From the NCBI GenBank assembly GCA_022793795.1, contig JAAWDM010000023.1:1-64000 (forward strand): a stretch of DNA of 64,000 nt, written 5' to 3'. The notes under the pieces were generated by a model. The model did not search any database. It worked only from the letters and a program-made list of their open reading frames with translations, and had not been told where the DNA came from. The translations under genes and the position numbers were made by a program. The DNA comes from Bacillota bacterium. Lineage in GTDB: Bacteria; Bacillota; Clostridia; Peptostreptococcales; Anaerovoracaceae. Shown here one piece after another: positions 16,529 to 24,268 of the stretch; position 1 is the stretch's first letter, and the number at the start of each line of letters is the position of its first letter.

Positions 16529-17842
16529 CTATGGTAAGTCTTCGAGGTCTGAGGCTGCCCCGGCAGGGGAGGTGGCATTTTCTGCAGAATCTTTGGGATC
16601 CTTTTCGCCCAGTCCTAGGTCATTGCCTAGAATGCCGCCAAAAGTGATGGCGGCGGTGCCGAACTTGTCTCGAATGTGGTCCATAGTCCGTTCTAACTTT
16701 TCGCCTCTCTGGTGATTTATCTCTTCGTTGGCAAAGAGGCTGATCTGTTCCTCCACCATTTCGTCGCAAAGATTGATGGCGGTCACAGTCAAAAGGCGAA
16801 TGGGCATACCGATGCGCCAGGAACCATGAATCAATTCCATGCAGGCACGGGCGACTTCTTCCGCCAGATTGGTGGGAACCATCAACTGCTTTTGGCGAGA
16901 GATGGTTTTGAAAGCAGGGTCTTTGATATCCACCTTAACGCCAAAAGCTTTCAGCTTGTGTTTTCGGAGCCTACCTGCAACCGTATCGGCCAGGCTGGTT
17001 ATGGCAGTGAGGATATCATCTTCGCTGGTCAGATTCCGCCGAAAGGTCACGCCGTTTCCAATGGATTTTATGGGTTCGCCTTCATCGAATCGGGCAACAG
17101 GATTGCTGTCATAGCCATTGGCATAGTTCCATAAAATATCACCTTGTTTGCCCAGAAGAGAATGGAGCATTTTGGGGTCGGCATGGGCGATATCGCCAAT
17201 GGTTTTGATACCAGCGCGGAGAAGCCTATCAGCAGTCGCTTTGCCCACAAAGATCAGAGCCCCAGCAGGAAGGGGCCACAGCAAATCGCGGAAATTTTCT
17301 CTGGAAATCACTGTGGTAGCGTCTGGCTTTTTGTAGTCGCTGCCCAGCTTGGCAAAGATTTTATTAAAGGATACGCCCACGGACAGGGTCAGTCCCAGTT
17401 CTGTCTTTACAGTGTGACGAATGGTATCGGCGATTTCTTTGCCACTGCCAAAGAGTGTCTGGCTGGCAGTCACATCCAGCCAGGATTCGTCAATGCTGAA
17501 GGGCTCTACCATATCGGTAAAGCGAAGATAAATCTGATTAATGAGATTGGAGTAGTGGGCGTACTTGTCCCGATGAGGACGGACTAGCTGCAAGTCGGGG
17601 CATTTTTTTCGTGCTTGCCATATGGTTTCAGCAGTGACCACACCGGCCCGCTTCGCCAGTTCGTTTTTTGCCAAAATGATACCGTGGCGGCTTTCCGGAT
17701 CACCGCAGACAGCCATAGGCTTGTCTTTCAGATCAGGTCTATCCAGAAGCTCTACCGAGGCATAGAAACCGTTCATGTCGCAGTGAAGAATGACTCGATC
17801 TGTGTTTTCTTTTTTTAAAAAATCAGGGGTTTGGCGGTCCAT
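16529..17842 (-). CDS. dinB: DNA polymerase IV (Y-family translesion polymerase)
   Basis: The 437-residue protein shows the Y-family palm motifs HCDMNGFYASVE and SIDESWLDVT, holding the metal-binding aspartates and glutamate, then the helix-hairpin-helix region (ADRLLRAGIKTIGDIA) and a little-finger domain. It is somewhat long for DinB; the last 40 residues are low-complexity (GEKDPKDSAENATSPAG) and lack an obvious beta-clamp motif. It copies past damaged bases with low fidelity. The start is preceded by a palindrome AGGAGGCCTCCT (17851-17862), whose AGGAGG is the ribosome site, so that site can self-pair. No LexA box was recognised. Confidence 0.92.
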   Translation of the reverse strand: MDRQTPDFLKKENTDRVILHCDMNGFYASVELLDRPDLKDKPMAVCGDPESRHGIILAKNELAKRAGVVTAETIWQARKKCPDLQLVRPHRDKYAHYSNLINQIYLRFTDMVEPFSIDESWLDVTASQTLFGSGKEIADTIRHTVKTELGLTLSVGVSFNKIFAKLGSDYKKPDATTVISRENFRDLLWPLPAGALIFVGKATADRLLRAGIKTIGDIAHADPKMLHSLLGKQGDILWNYANGYDSNPVARFDEGEPIKSIGNGVTFRRNLTSEDDILTAITSLADTVAGRLRKHKLKAFGVKVDIKDPAFKTISRQKQLMVPTNLAEEVARACMELIHGSWRIGMPIRLLTVTAINLCDEMVEEQISLFANEEINHQRGEKLERTMDHIRDKFGTAAITFGGILGNDLGLGEKDPKDSAENATSPAGAASDLEDLP

Positions 17843-17932
17843 TTTTTGAGGAGGCCTCCTTTCTATACCTGTATTTTACCATAGAAGAGGGGACTGGGCT
17901 ATATGTGTTTTTTGTGAACTACTGGGCTTTTC

Positions 17933-17961
17933 TTGACTTGAAGGACGGGACAAAGTATAAT
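17933..17961 (+). promoter_or_regulatory. Sigma-A promoter upstream of the DUF308 gene
   Basis: TTGACT at 17933-17938 and a perfect TATAAT at 17956-17961 are separated by 17 bases. The leader to the GTG at 18016 is about 50 bases and contains GAGGAGG. Confidence 0.85.
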
Positions 17962-18015
17962 AATAAGGCGAAACGTTCCGGCCTCGGTAGGTTGGAGCAA
18001 GAGGAGGACTTACCA

Positions 18016-18765
18016 GTGAGAATTATTACGATGACAATGGGCGCCCTGTTCACAATCACGGGAATCTATTTGGTGGCCAACGGAGGACTGATGTTTATGT
18101 CGGTTGCTTTTATCGTTGGTCTGGTTTTTGTGGTGGCCGGAATCGTGGAGTGCCTTTCTTATAGCAGCTATCGAGGCGAAGACGAAGTAAAGAGTTGGAT
18201 TTTGATAGACGGAACCTCAACCTTCATGTTGGGCGTGTTGATTTTGATGAATAAACTATCAGCGGATGTGGCCGTTCCTTTGGTGCTGGGTGTTTGGATT
18301 CTGTTTTCCGGAATCCGAAACTTTGTCCATGCATGGGAGCGATGGGACAAGCGTGACGCAGGGTTTTACGACCATCTGTTCATCGGTCTGCTTAACATTG
18401 TTTTAGGCCTGTATGCTTTCTTTGATGCGGACTTGTTCGATTTTTCAACGTTGACCTTAGTGGGTGTCTACATGATTGCAGGCGGTGTCAGCATCATTAA
18501 TGTTGGCGCCACCATCGTCATTTTGAAACCAGACTTTATTAAGACGAAAGAAGAGCGGCTTGAGGATGCGGCAGCCAAAGCGGCGGAGGCTCATCAGGCG
18601 GCGAAGGAAGCCATTAAGATTGCCAAAGAGGCGAAGGCAGAACTTCGCGTTGTGACGGAGACACCAGCAGAGATGATAGATCCGACCCTGGCGCCTAAGC
18701 CGGGAACAGAAGCAGAGAATTCCGATAGTGAGGAAGGCGGAGAAGGAGAAAAGGCTGCAGAGTAA
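18016..18765 (+). CDS. DUF308/HdeD-type membrane protein with charged coiled-coil tail
   Basis: About 249 residues. The first 170 form roughly six hydrophobic segments in the pattern of DUF308/HdeD proteins (GALFTITGIYLVANGG, VAVPLVLGVWILFSGIR, LVGVYMIAGGVSIINVG). The last 75 residues are rich in Ala, Lys and Glu (AAAKAAEAHQAAKEAIKIAKEAKAEL), a likely coiled coil ending in an acidic tail. The GTG at 18016 was chosen because AAGAGGAGG lies seven bases upstream; the longer reading frame overlaps the promoter. HdeD-like proteins are linked to stress tolerance in some bacteria, but no function is shown here. It is followed after two bases by an FAD enzyme. Confidence 0.78.
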   Translation: MRIITMTMGALFTITGIYLVANGGLMFMSVAFIVGLVFVVAGIVECLSYSSYRGEDEVKSWILIDGTSTFMLGVLILMNKLSADVAVPLVLGVWILFSGIRNFVHAWERWDKRDAGFYDHLFIGLLNIVLGLYAFFDADLFDFSTLTLVGVYMIAGGVSIINVGATIVILKPDFIKTKEERLEDAAAKAAEAHQAAKEAIKIAKEAKAELRVVTETPAEMIDPTLAPKPGTEAENSDSEEGGEGEKAAE

Positions 18766-18767
18766 CC

Positions 18768-20012
18768 ATGAAAACAGAAAATCCTTTTGACTTTGATATT
18801 TTGATTTTAGGCGGCGGCGCGGCAGGGCTTACCGCAGCAATCAGCGCAGCCCTATCTGCAGGGCGAGAGAAGATTTCCATTGGGATTTTAGAAAAGAAAG
18901 AGACCGTAGGAAAAAAGCTGGCTGCCACAGGCAACGGCAGGTGCAATCTGTCCAATGTCCATTGCATGGGCAGAGGGGAAGTGGATGAGTTTTTTTCACA
19001 AATCGGTCTGATAACGAAGATAGATGATACGGGCAGAATGTATCCCCATGGAGAGGAGGCCAGTGAGGTGGTTGCGCTCCTTGAGGAAACTGCCCGTTTT
19101 TTGCATGTTCAGATTATAACTGGCTGCCGGACGGAAAACATAGCAGCAATGACAGGACCGCAACATCAGCAGGGATGGCAGATTGGGGGCGTGGCAGCGG
19201 ATGGAAGTTCTTTCAATTTGACAGCGAAAAAGGTATTGCTTGCCACAGGTGGGAAATCCTACAGCATTTTCGGCGCCACGGGAGACGGATACCTGATGGC
19301 GAGAAAGCTGGGCCATCAGGTGAGCCGCTTGGTGCCGTCGCTGGTTCCCATTACTGTGAAGGAGGATATTAGCCCATTGGCAGGCGTACGGAGCAAAGCC
19401 AGTGGAACCCTGTTTTTCGATGGTCAGGCAGTGGCCTGTGAATCCGGAGAAGTCCAGTTTCAAAAGGATGCCCTGTCAGGCATCTGCATGATGAATCTGT
19501 CCAGACTTTTGGTATTGCCCCAGGGCCTGTCTTTGAAAGAGGGCTTTGCAAAATATGAAATTTCCCTGGATTTGGTTCCGGAGTATACGGAGGAAGATTT
19601 GGTGCGGCTGCTGGAAAAGAAGGCCCAGAGTATGGACCGCCTGCTCTGCACTCTGGTGAAGAAAAAACTGGCCCTTTGGCTGACCAAAGACATGAGGGAG
19701 AATGGGGTAGGTCGTCAGGAACTTTGGCAGCTTGCCCATAGGCTGAAGAATCTGCACTTTCATGTGACTGGCACTAAAGGGTGGAACGACGCCCAGGTGA
19801 CCCGGGGAGGCGTAGCCCTTGAGGAAGTGGATGAAAAGACCATGGCCTCAAAAATTGCCCAGGGAATCTATTTTGCTGGTGAAGTCCTTAACTATGACGG
19901 TCCATGCGGCGGATACAACTTGCATTTTGCGTGGAAAAGCGGAGTCAGAGCAGGAAGGGCCATGGCAGAAGCGGCGCTGACGGAGAGAGGACGAAGGGAA
20001 GAGGATGTATAG
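18768..20012 (+). CDS. BaiN/HI0933-type FAD-dependent oxidoreductase
   Basis: The 414-residue protein starts with a dinucleotide motif (ILGGGAAGLTAAI) and then the family signature LEKKETVGKKLAATGNGRCN. The C-terminal FAGEVLNYDGPCGGYNLHFAW closes the FAD site, as in HI0933/YhiN/BaiN proteins. Members are annotated as aminoacetone-oxidase-like or bile-acid reductase-like flavoproteins, but most have no proven substrate. The start follows the DUF308 stop by two bases, and its end overlaps the next flavoprotein gene by eight, so the three are one operon. Confidence 0.85.
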   Translation: MKTENPFDFDILILGGGAAGLTAAISAALSAGREKISIGILEKKETVGKKLAATGNGRCNLSNVHCMGRGEVDEFFSQIGLITKIDDTGRMYPHGEEASEVVALLEETARFLHVQIITGCRTENIAAMTGPQHQQGWQIGGVAADGSSFNLTAKKVLLATGGKSYSIFGATGDGYLMARKLGHQVSRLVPSLVPITVKEDISPLAGVRSKASGTLFFDGQAVACESGEVQFQKDALSGICMMNLSRLLVLPQGLSLKEGFAKYEISLDLVPEYTEEDLVRLLEKKAQSMDRLLCTLVKKKLALWLTKDMRENGVGRQELWQLAHRLKNLHFHVTGTKGWNDAQVTRGGVALEEVDEKTMASKIAQGIYFAGEVLNYDGPCGGYNLHFAWKSGVRAGRAMAEAALTERGRREEDV

Positions 20013-21672
20013 AATTCACCAGATAAAACTGGCCATTGGAGAGCCCAAAGATAAGATACCAGAGAAGATTTTGAAAAAGATAGGCGGCCGCGATCTCTTC
20101 ATTAAAGAGTGGCACATTGCGAAAGAATCCATTGATGCCAGAGACAAGGAACATATCTGCTGGGTCTATTCGGTGGATTTTATTGTGGCGTCCCGCAAAA
20201 ATCCCAAGAAGAATCTTCGCCTCCCTTCGGCAGAAAAGCTCCGTCTGGAGATTACGCCGGATTTGACCTATCACCCTGCCTCGCCGGCTGCCAGAGAGAA
20301 TGGCAGAGGTTTGAAACACAGACCTGTGGTGGTGGGTATGGGACCGGCTGGGCTTTTTTGCGCCTTGATTTTGGCCCAAGCTGGATATGGGCCGCTGGTC
20401 ATTGAACGAGGTAAGGACGTGGAGCGGCGTCATCATGATGTGACCCAGTTCTGGGAGAAAGGTAAGCTGCTGGCCGATTCCAACGTCCAGTTTGGCGAGG
20501 GCGGCGCAGGTACTTTCAGCGATGGAAAGCTGACCACTGGCATTAAGGATGTGCGGATTCGCAAGGTGCTGACAGAGTTTGTAAATGCCGGCGGGCCGGA
20601 AGAGATTTTATATAAGCAGAAACCCCATATTGGAACTGACATGCTGCGGCTGGTGGTAAAAAATCTCCGAAAGGAAATCATCAGGCTGGGCGGAGAAGTT
20701 CGGTTTGAAACCAGGTTAGAGGAACTGTTGTATGAGGAAGGAACTTGCTGCATCAAAGGGATTCGGGTCAGAGACCTGACCCAAGACAGAGAAGAAGTCA
20801 TCGATTGCCAAGTAACGGTATTGGCGGTGGGCCATAGCGCGCGGGATACTTTCAGGGGATTGAAGAAGGCGGAAATCAACATGGAGCAGAAGCCTTTTTC
20901 CATTGGCGTAAGAATCCAGCATCCCCAGGATATGATTGACATCGCCCAATACGGCAAACCGGCCCGACAGTTGGGGCTGCCGGTAGCCGACTATAAGCTG
21001 AACCATCGGTGCAGCCAGGATGGCCCTGCCCAAGGGCGAGGAGTCTATACCTTCTGCATGTGCCCCGGCGGCCAGGTGATTGCAGCCTCTTCCCAAGAGG
21101 GTGGCGTGGTGGTCAACGGTATGAGCTACCATGATAGAGATAGCGGCACAGCCAACAGCGCATTGCTCTGTGATGTGCGAGTCAGCGATTTTGCCAGTGA
21201 AGATGTGTTGGCTGGGGTGGAGTTTCAGGAAAAATATGAACGGCTGGCCTTTGAGGCTGGAAGGAGACAGGCTGAACACGGGGATGGCGAAAGTAATCCT
21301 TACACACCGCCTAGAACCACATGGGGCGCCCTTCGGGACGGACAGTCGACGGAGATAGAAGGGTGTCTGCCGGAGTTTGCAGTGGCAGCCTTTCGGGAGG
21401 CCATGCCCTACCTTGGAAAAAAGCTGAAAGGCTTTGATATGGATGATGCAGTGATTAAGGCGGTGGAGACCAGAAGTTCTTCGCCAGTGCGTATCATAAG
21501 GGATGGAAACTATGAGGGAAGTCTAAAGGCTGGCTGGGTCGAGGACGGACAGAAGCTGACAGGTTTTTACCCTTGCGGCGAAGGGGCCGGCTATGCCGGC
21601 GGCATTACCTCTGCGGCAGTGGACGGAATTCGGGTGGCAGAAGCCATCATCAGCGGATGGTATTTTATATAG
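20005..21672 (+). CDS. FAD-dependent dehydrogenase (COG2509-type)
   Basis: The 555-residue protein has a basic N-terminal segment of about 100 residues, then an FAD motif (VVVGMGPAGLFCALILAQAGYG), then GEGGAGTFSDGKLTTG, a hallmark of COG2509 flavoproteins. The C-terminus carries YPCGEGAGYAGGITSAAVDG for the flavin. The role is unknown across the family. It overlaps the upstream BaiN-like gene by eight bases. The pairing of two distinct flavoproteins suggests linked redox chemistry, but no substrate can be named. Confidence 0.85.
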   Translation: MYRIHQIKLAIGEPKDKIPEKILKKIGGRDLFIKEWHIAKESIDARDKEHICWVYSVDFIVASRKNPKKNLRLPSAEKLRLEITPDLTYHPASPAARENGRGLKHRPVVVGMGPAGLFCALILAQAGYGPLVIERGKDVERRHHDVTQFWEKGKLLADSNVQFGEGGAGTFSDGKLTTGIKDVRIRKVLTEFVNAGGPEEILYKQKPHIGTDMLRLVVKNLRKEIIRLGGEVRFETRLEELLYEEGTCCIKGIRVRDLTQDREEVIDCQVTVLAVGHSARDTFRGLKKAEINMEQKPFSIGVRIQHPQDMIDIAQYGKPARQLGLPVADYKLNHRCSQDGPAQGRGVYTFCMCPGGQVIAASSQEGGVVVNGMSYHDRDSGTANSALLCDVRVSDFASEDVLAGVEFQEKYERLAFEAGRRQAEHGDGESNPYTPPRTTWGALRDGQSTEIEGCLPEFAVAAFREAMPYLGKKLKGFDMDDAVIKAVETRSSSPVRIIRDGNYEGSLKAGWVEDGQKLTGFYPCGEGAGYAGGITSAAVDGIRVAEAIISGWYFI

Positions 21673-21688
21673 GATTTTTGTCGTTTTT

Positions 21689-21717
21689 TTGACTTTTCTG
21701 TTATAGCATTGTATGAC
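21689..21717 (+). promoter_or_regulatory. Candidate sigma-A promoter of the two-component/ABC operon
   Basis: TTGACT at 21689-21694 and TATGAC at 21712-21717 are separated by 17 bases, about 30 bases before the response-regulator start. Confidence 0.55.
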
Positions 21718-21747
21718 AGAGAATATTTTGCAGGGAAGGAAAAGGCC

Positions 21748-22422
21748 ATGGACTATAAAATACTGGTAATCGACGATGAAAAAATGATTGTTGATATGCT
21801 GAAGATGACTCTTGAGGCAAAGGGATACAGAGTTTTGACAGCAATGTCAGGAGAAAAGGCGCTGACCCGTCTGGAGGAGAGTCCGGATTTGATTTTATTG
21901 GATATCAGTATGCCGGGTATGGATGGATTGGAGCTATGTACATTGATTCGGGCGCATGTTAGCTGCCCGATTTTGTTTTTGACAGCAAGGGTGACGGAGC
22001 AGGATAAGATAGAAGGTTTTCTGGCCGGAGGAGATGATTATATCACCAAACCTTTTAACAGAGAGGAACTGCTGGCGCGAATTATGGCCCATCTGCGGAG
22101 GGAAGAACGAAAACAGACAGCAGGAAAACTTCACTTTGAGGGAAAACTTGCCATCGACTATGACAATCATATGGTATTTTGGGATGGAGCGCCGTTGAAC
22201 TTTTCCAATAAGGAATTTGAGATCATAGGATTTCTTTCCAGAAATCCGGGGATGGTATTCAGCCGGGAAACCATTTATGAAAAAATCTGGGGACTTGACG
22301 GGGAAGGGGACAGCATTGTGGTGAAGGAACACATCAGAAATATCCGAAACAAATTATCGGTATATACAGATATACCATATATCGAAACGGTCTGGGGGAT
22401 TGGGTATAAATGGAACAGATAA
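21748..22422 (+). CDS. OmpR-family response regulator
   Basis: This 224-residue protein has a receiver domain with the acidic pair DD at 9-10, phosphoacceptor D52 (LLDISMPGMDG), T79 and K101 (KPF), then a winged-helix DNA-binding domain ending IETVWGIGYKWNR. The ATG at 21748 was chosen because AGGGAAGGAAAAGG precedes it; the longer frame overlaps the promoter. It overlaps the sensor kinase gene by 13 bases. With the ABC transporter downstream it forms a sensing-and-export module of the kind that responds to antimicrobial peptides in Bacillota; the trigger is unknown. Confidence 0.93.
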   Translation: MDYKILVIDDEKMIVDMLKMTLEAKGYRVLTAMSGEKALTRLEESPDLILLDISMPGMDGLELCTLIRAHVSCPILFLTARVTEQDKIEGFLAGGDDYITKPFNREELLARIMAHLRREERKQTAGKLHFEGKLAIDYDNHMVFWDGAPLNFSNKEFEIIGFLSRNPGMVFSRETIYEKIWGLDGEGDSIVVKEHIRNIRNKLSVYTDIPYIETVWGIGYKWNR

Positions 22423-23543
22423 AAAAACAGATTCAAAAAGCGCCTATGAGAAAGGCAATGAGATGGACGTTTATCATCACCTTTTTTTGCGTATGCATTT
22501 TCATAGGATTGGTGATTTTCCAGACCAATCAGATACAAAACAGTATTCTGGAAAGAAAGGAATACACCATAGACCCCATAGACGGTACATGGGATCATGA
22601 ACCCTTTACCAGCAGGGAAGCCGCTATATACTATGGCTGTTATGTTGCAATGGTAGCTTTGCCGGCTATGGGTATCTTTGGAGCCATGGTTCTTTCAGCC
22701 AGCCTTTTTTACCGTTTCAAACTTCAGGAACCTATCGGAGAACTTGAAAAAAGTATCTCCAAGATTTCAGAGGACGATTTGGATTTTTCTATTTCCTATG
22801 ACAGTGAGGGCGAGTTGGGAACCCTATGCAGCTTGATGGAGCGGATGCGCAGGGAATTGCAGCATAGCAAGGAGCAGACATGGGAACTTTTACAGCAGAC
22901 CAGAATGGTAAATGCTTCGGTGGCCCACGACTTGCGGACGCCTATTACCGTGGTGAAGGGGTACCTGGATTATATGAAAGAGGGGGAAGAAAAGAGGCTG
23001 TCAGACAAGGAAATTCGTACTGCGGTTTGTGGAATGAGCGAGGCGGTAGACCGACTAGAACAGTATGTAGGCTGTATACAGGATATGGATCGATTGGGAA
23101 ACCTGAAGGTGCAGAGAAGGGAAGAAAGGGTTTCGGAAGCGCTGCAGGAGTTGGAACGAGATATAGGGCTCCTAGGTACAGATAAAGAGATTAGAATTTC
23201 TTGCCGGTTACCTCATGAGAAAATTACCATAGACAAAGGACTGGTATTTAGAGTCATAGAGAACTTGGTACAGAACGCAGTCCGTTATGCAACGTCCCAG
23301 GTCATTGTGGAGCTAGATGAAGAGGAAAGCTTTTTTGTACTCTGTGTAAAAGACGATGGGCCGGGATTTTCTTCGGAAAATCTGAAAAGAGCTGCCGACT
23401 TATTTTTTACCACAGACAAAGGAGAGCATTTTGGCTTGGGCTTAAGTATCTGTAAGATATTATGCGAAAAAATGGAAGGAACCCTTACCGTGAAAAATCA
23501 GCCGGCAGGAGGCGCTGCCATAACTGCAACCATAAAAAAATAG
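22410..23543 (+). CDS. Sensor histidine kinase
   Basis: The 377 residues contain membrane segments at about 19-38 and 78-100 flanking a short extracellular loop of about 40 residues, then a HAMP linker, phosphoacceptor H173 (VAHDLRTPIT), and a HATPase domain with N-box VIENLVQNAVRYA, DDGPGF and GLGLSICK. It phosphorylates the regulator encoded just upstream, with which it overlaps. The small sensing loop is typical of kinases that sense through the membrane or through a partner transporter. Confidence 0.92.
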   Translation: MEQIKKQIQKAPMRKAMRWTFIITFFCVCIFIGLVIFQTNQIQNSILERKEYTIDPIDGTWDHEPFTSREAAIYYGCYVAMVALPAMGIFGAMVLSASLFYRFKLQEPIGELEKSISKISEDDLDFSISYDSEGELGTLCSLMERMRRELQHSKEQTWELLQQTRMVNASVAHDLRTPITVVKGYLDYMKEGEEKRLSDKEIRTAVCGMSEAVDRLEQYVGCIQDMDRLGNLKVQRREERVSEALQELERDIGLLGTDKEIRISCRLPHEKITIDKGLVFRVIENLVQNAVRYATSQVIVELDEEESFFVLCVKDDGPGFSSENLKRAADLFFTTDKGEHFGLGLSICKILCEKMEGTLTVKNQPAGGAAITATIKK

Positions 23544-23580
23544 CAGTCTTTTCGAATATTTGGCTTTTGTATGATAGAAT

Positions 23581-23609
23581 CTCCTTACTAAACAGTAAGG
23601 AGGTTTTTT
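23581..23609 (+). terminator. Terminator-like hairpin that contains the ribosome site of the next gene
   Basis: CTCCTTACT (23581-23589) pairs perfectly with AGTAAGGAG (23594-23602) across a 4-base loop, followed by G and six T. The AAGGAGG in the right arm is also the only ribosome site for the ABC ATPase starting at TTG 23612. It may cut transcription after the kinase gene, limit translation of the ATPase, or both. Confidence 0.75.
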
Positions 23610-23611
23610 CA

Positions 23612-24268
23612 TTGGAAGTATTAAGAGCAGAGAATATCTCAAAAGTATATCGACAAAGCGCCATATCGCTACAGGCTTTGCGCCATGTGACAATGACCGT
23701 TGAGAAAGGAGAGTTTGTAGCCATACTAGGTAGAAGCGGATCAGGAAAATCTACCCTTCTCAATCTGCTGGCAGGTCTGGACAGACCCACAGAGGGGAAG
23801 GTTTCTATAGACGGTATCCATATTTTTGATTTGGAAGAGGAAAAGAGAACGTTGCTTCGGCGGGAAAAAATGGGCTTCGTCTTTCAGGCATATGAATTGT
23901 TGCCATCTCTCACAGTGAGGGAAAATATCAGGTTGCCGGAGCTAAAAGGAGATCCGGCTTATATGCGTCAGCTTCTCACCATGCTTGAGATAGAAGAATA
24001 CGAAAAATTTTATCCAGAACAGTTATCTGGAGGGCAGCAACAAAGGGTGGCTATTGCAAGGGCTTTGATAAACCATCCGTCGATCTTGTTTGCCGATGAG
24101 CCCACCGGAAACCTTGATTCCAAGACCGAAAAAATTGTGATGGAACTGTTAAAGAAGCTGGTGACAGAGTATCAAACCAGCATCCTGCTGGTTACCCATA
24201 ATGAAAGGCTCATAAAGGATGTAGACCGGGTTATCCGGTTAGAGGATGGTGAGATTGTCAATGACTAG
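23612..24268 (+). CDS. ABC transporter ATP-binding protein (MacB/LolD-type)
   Basis: About 218 residues. It has Walker A GRSGSGKST, the Q-loop FVFQAYELLPSLTV, signature LSGGQQQRVAIARAL, Walker B ILFADEPTGNLD and the H-loop VTHN. The family pairs with FtsX-type permeases. The TTG at 23612 is preferred because AAGGAGG lies just upstream and the protein then begins with the normal EVLRAENISKVY; the longer frame overlaps the kinase gene. The permease gene follows with an eight-base overlap (ATG at 24261). Confidence 0.93.
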   Translation: MEVLRAENISKVYRQSAISLQALRHVTMTVEKGEFVAILGRSGSGKSTLLNLLAGLDRPTEGKVSIDGIHIFDLEEEKRTLLRREKMGFVFQAYELLPSLTVRENIRLPELKGDPAYMRQLLTMLEIEEYEKFYPEQLSGGQQQRVAIARALINHPSILFADEPTGNLDSKTEKIVMELLKKLVTEYQTSILLVTHNERLIKDVDRVIRLEDGEIVND

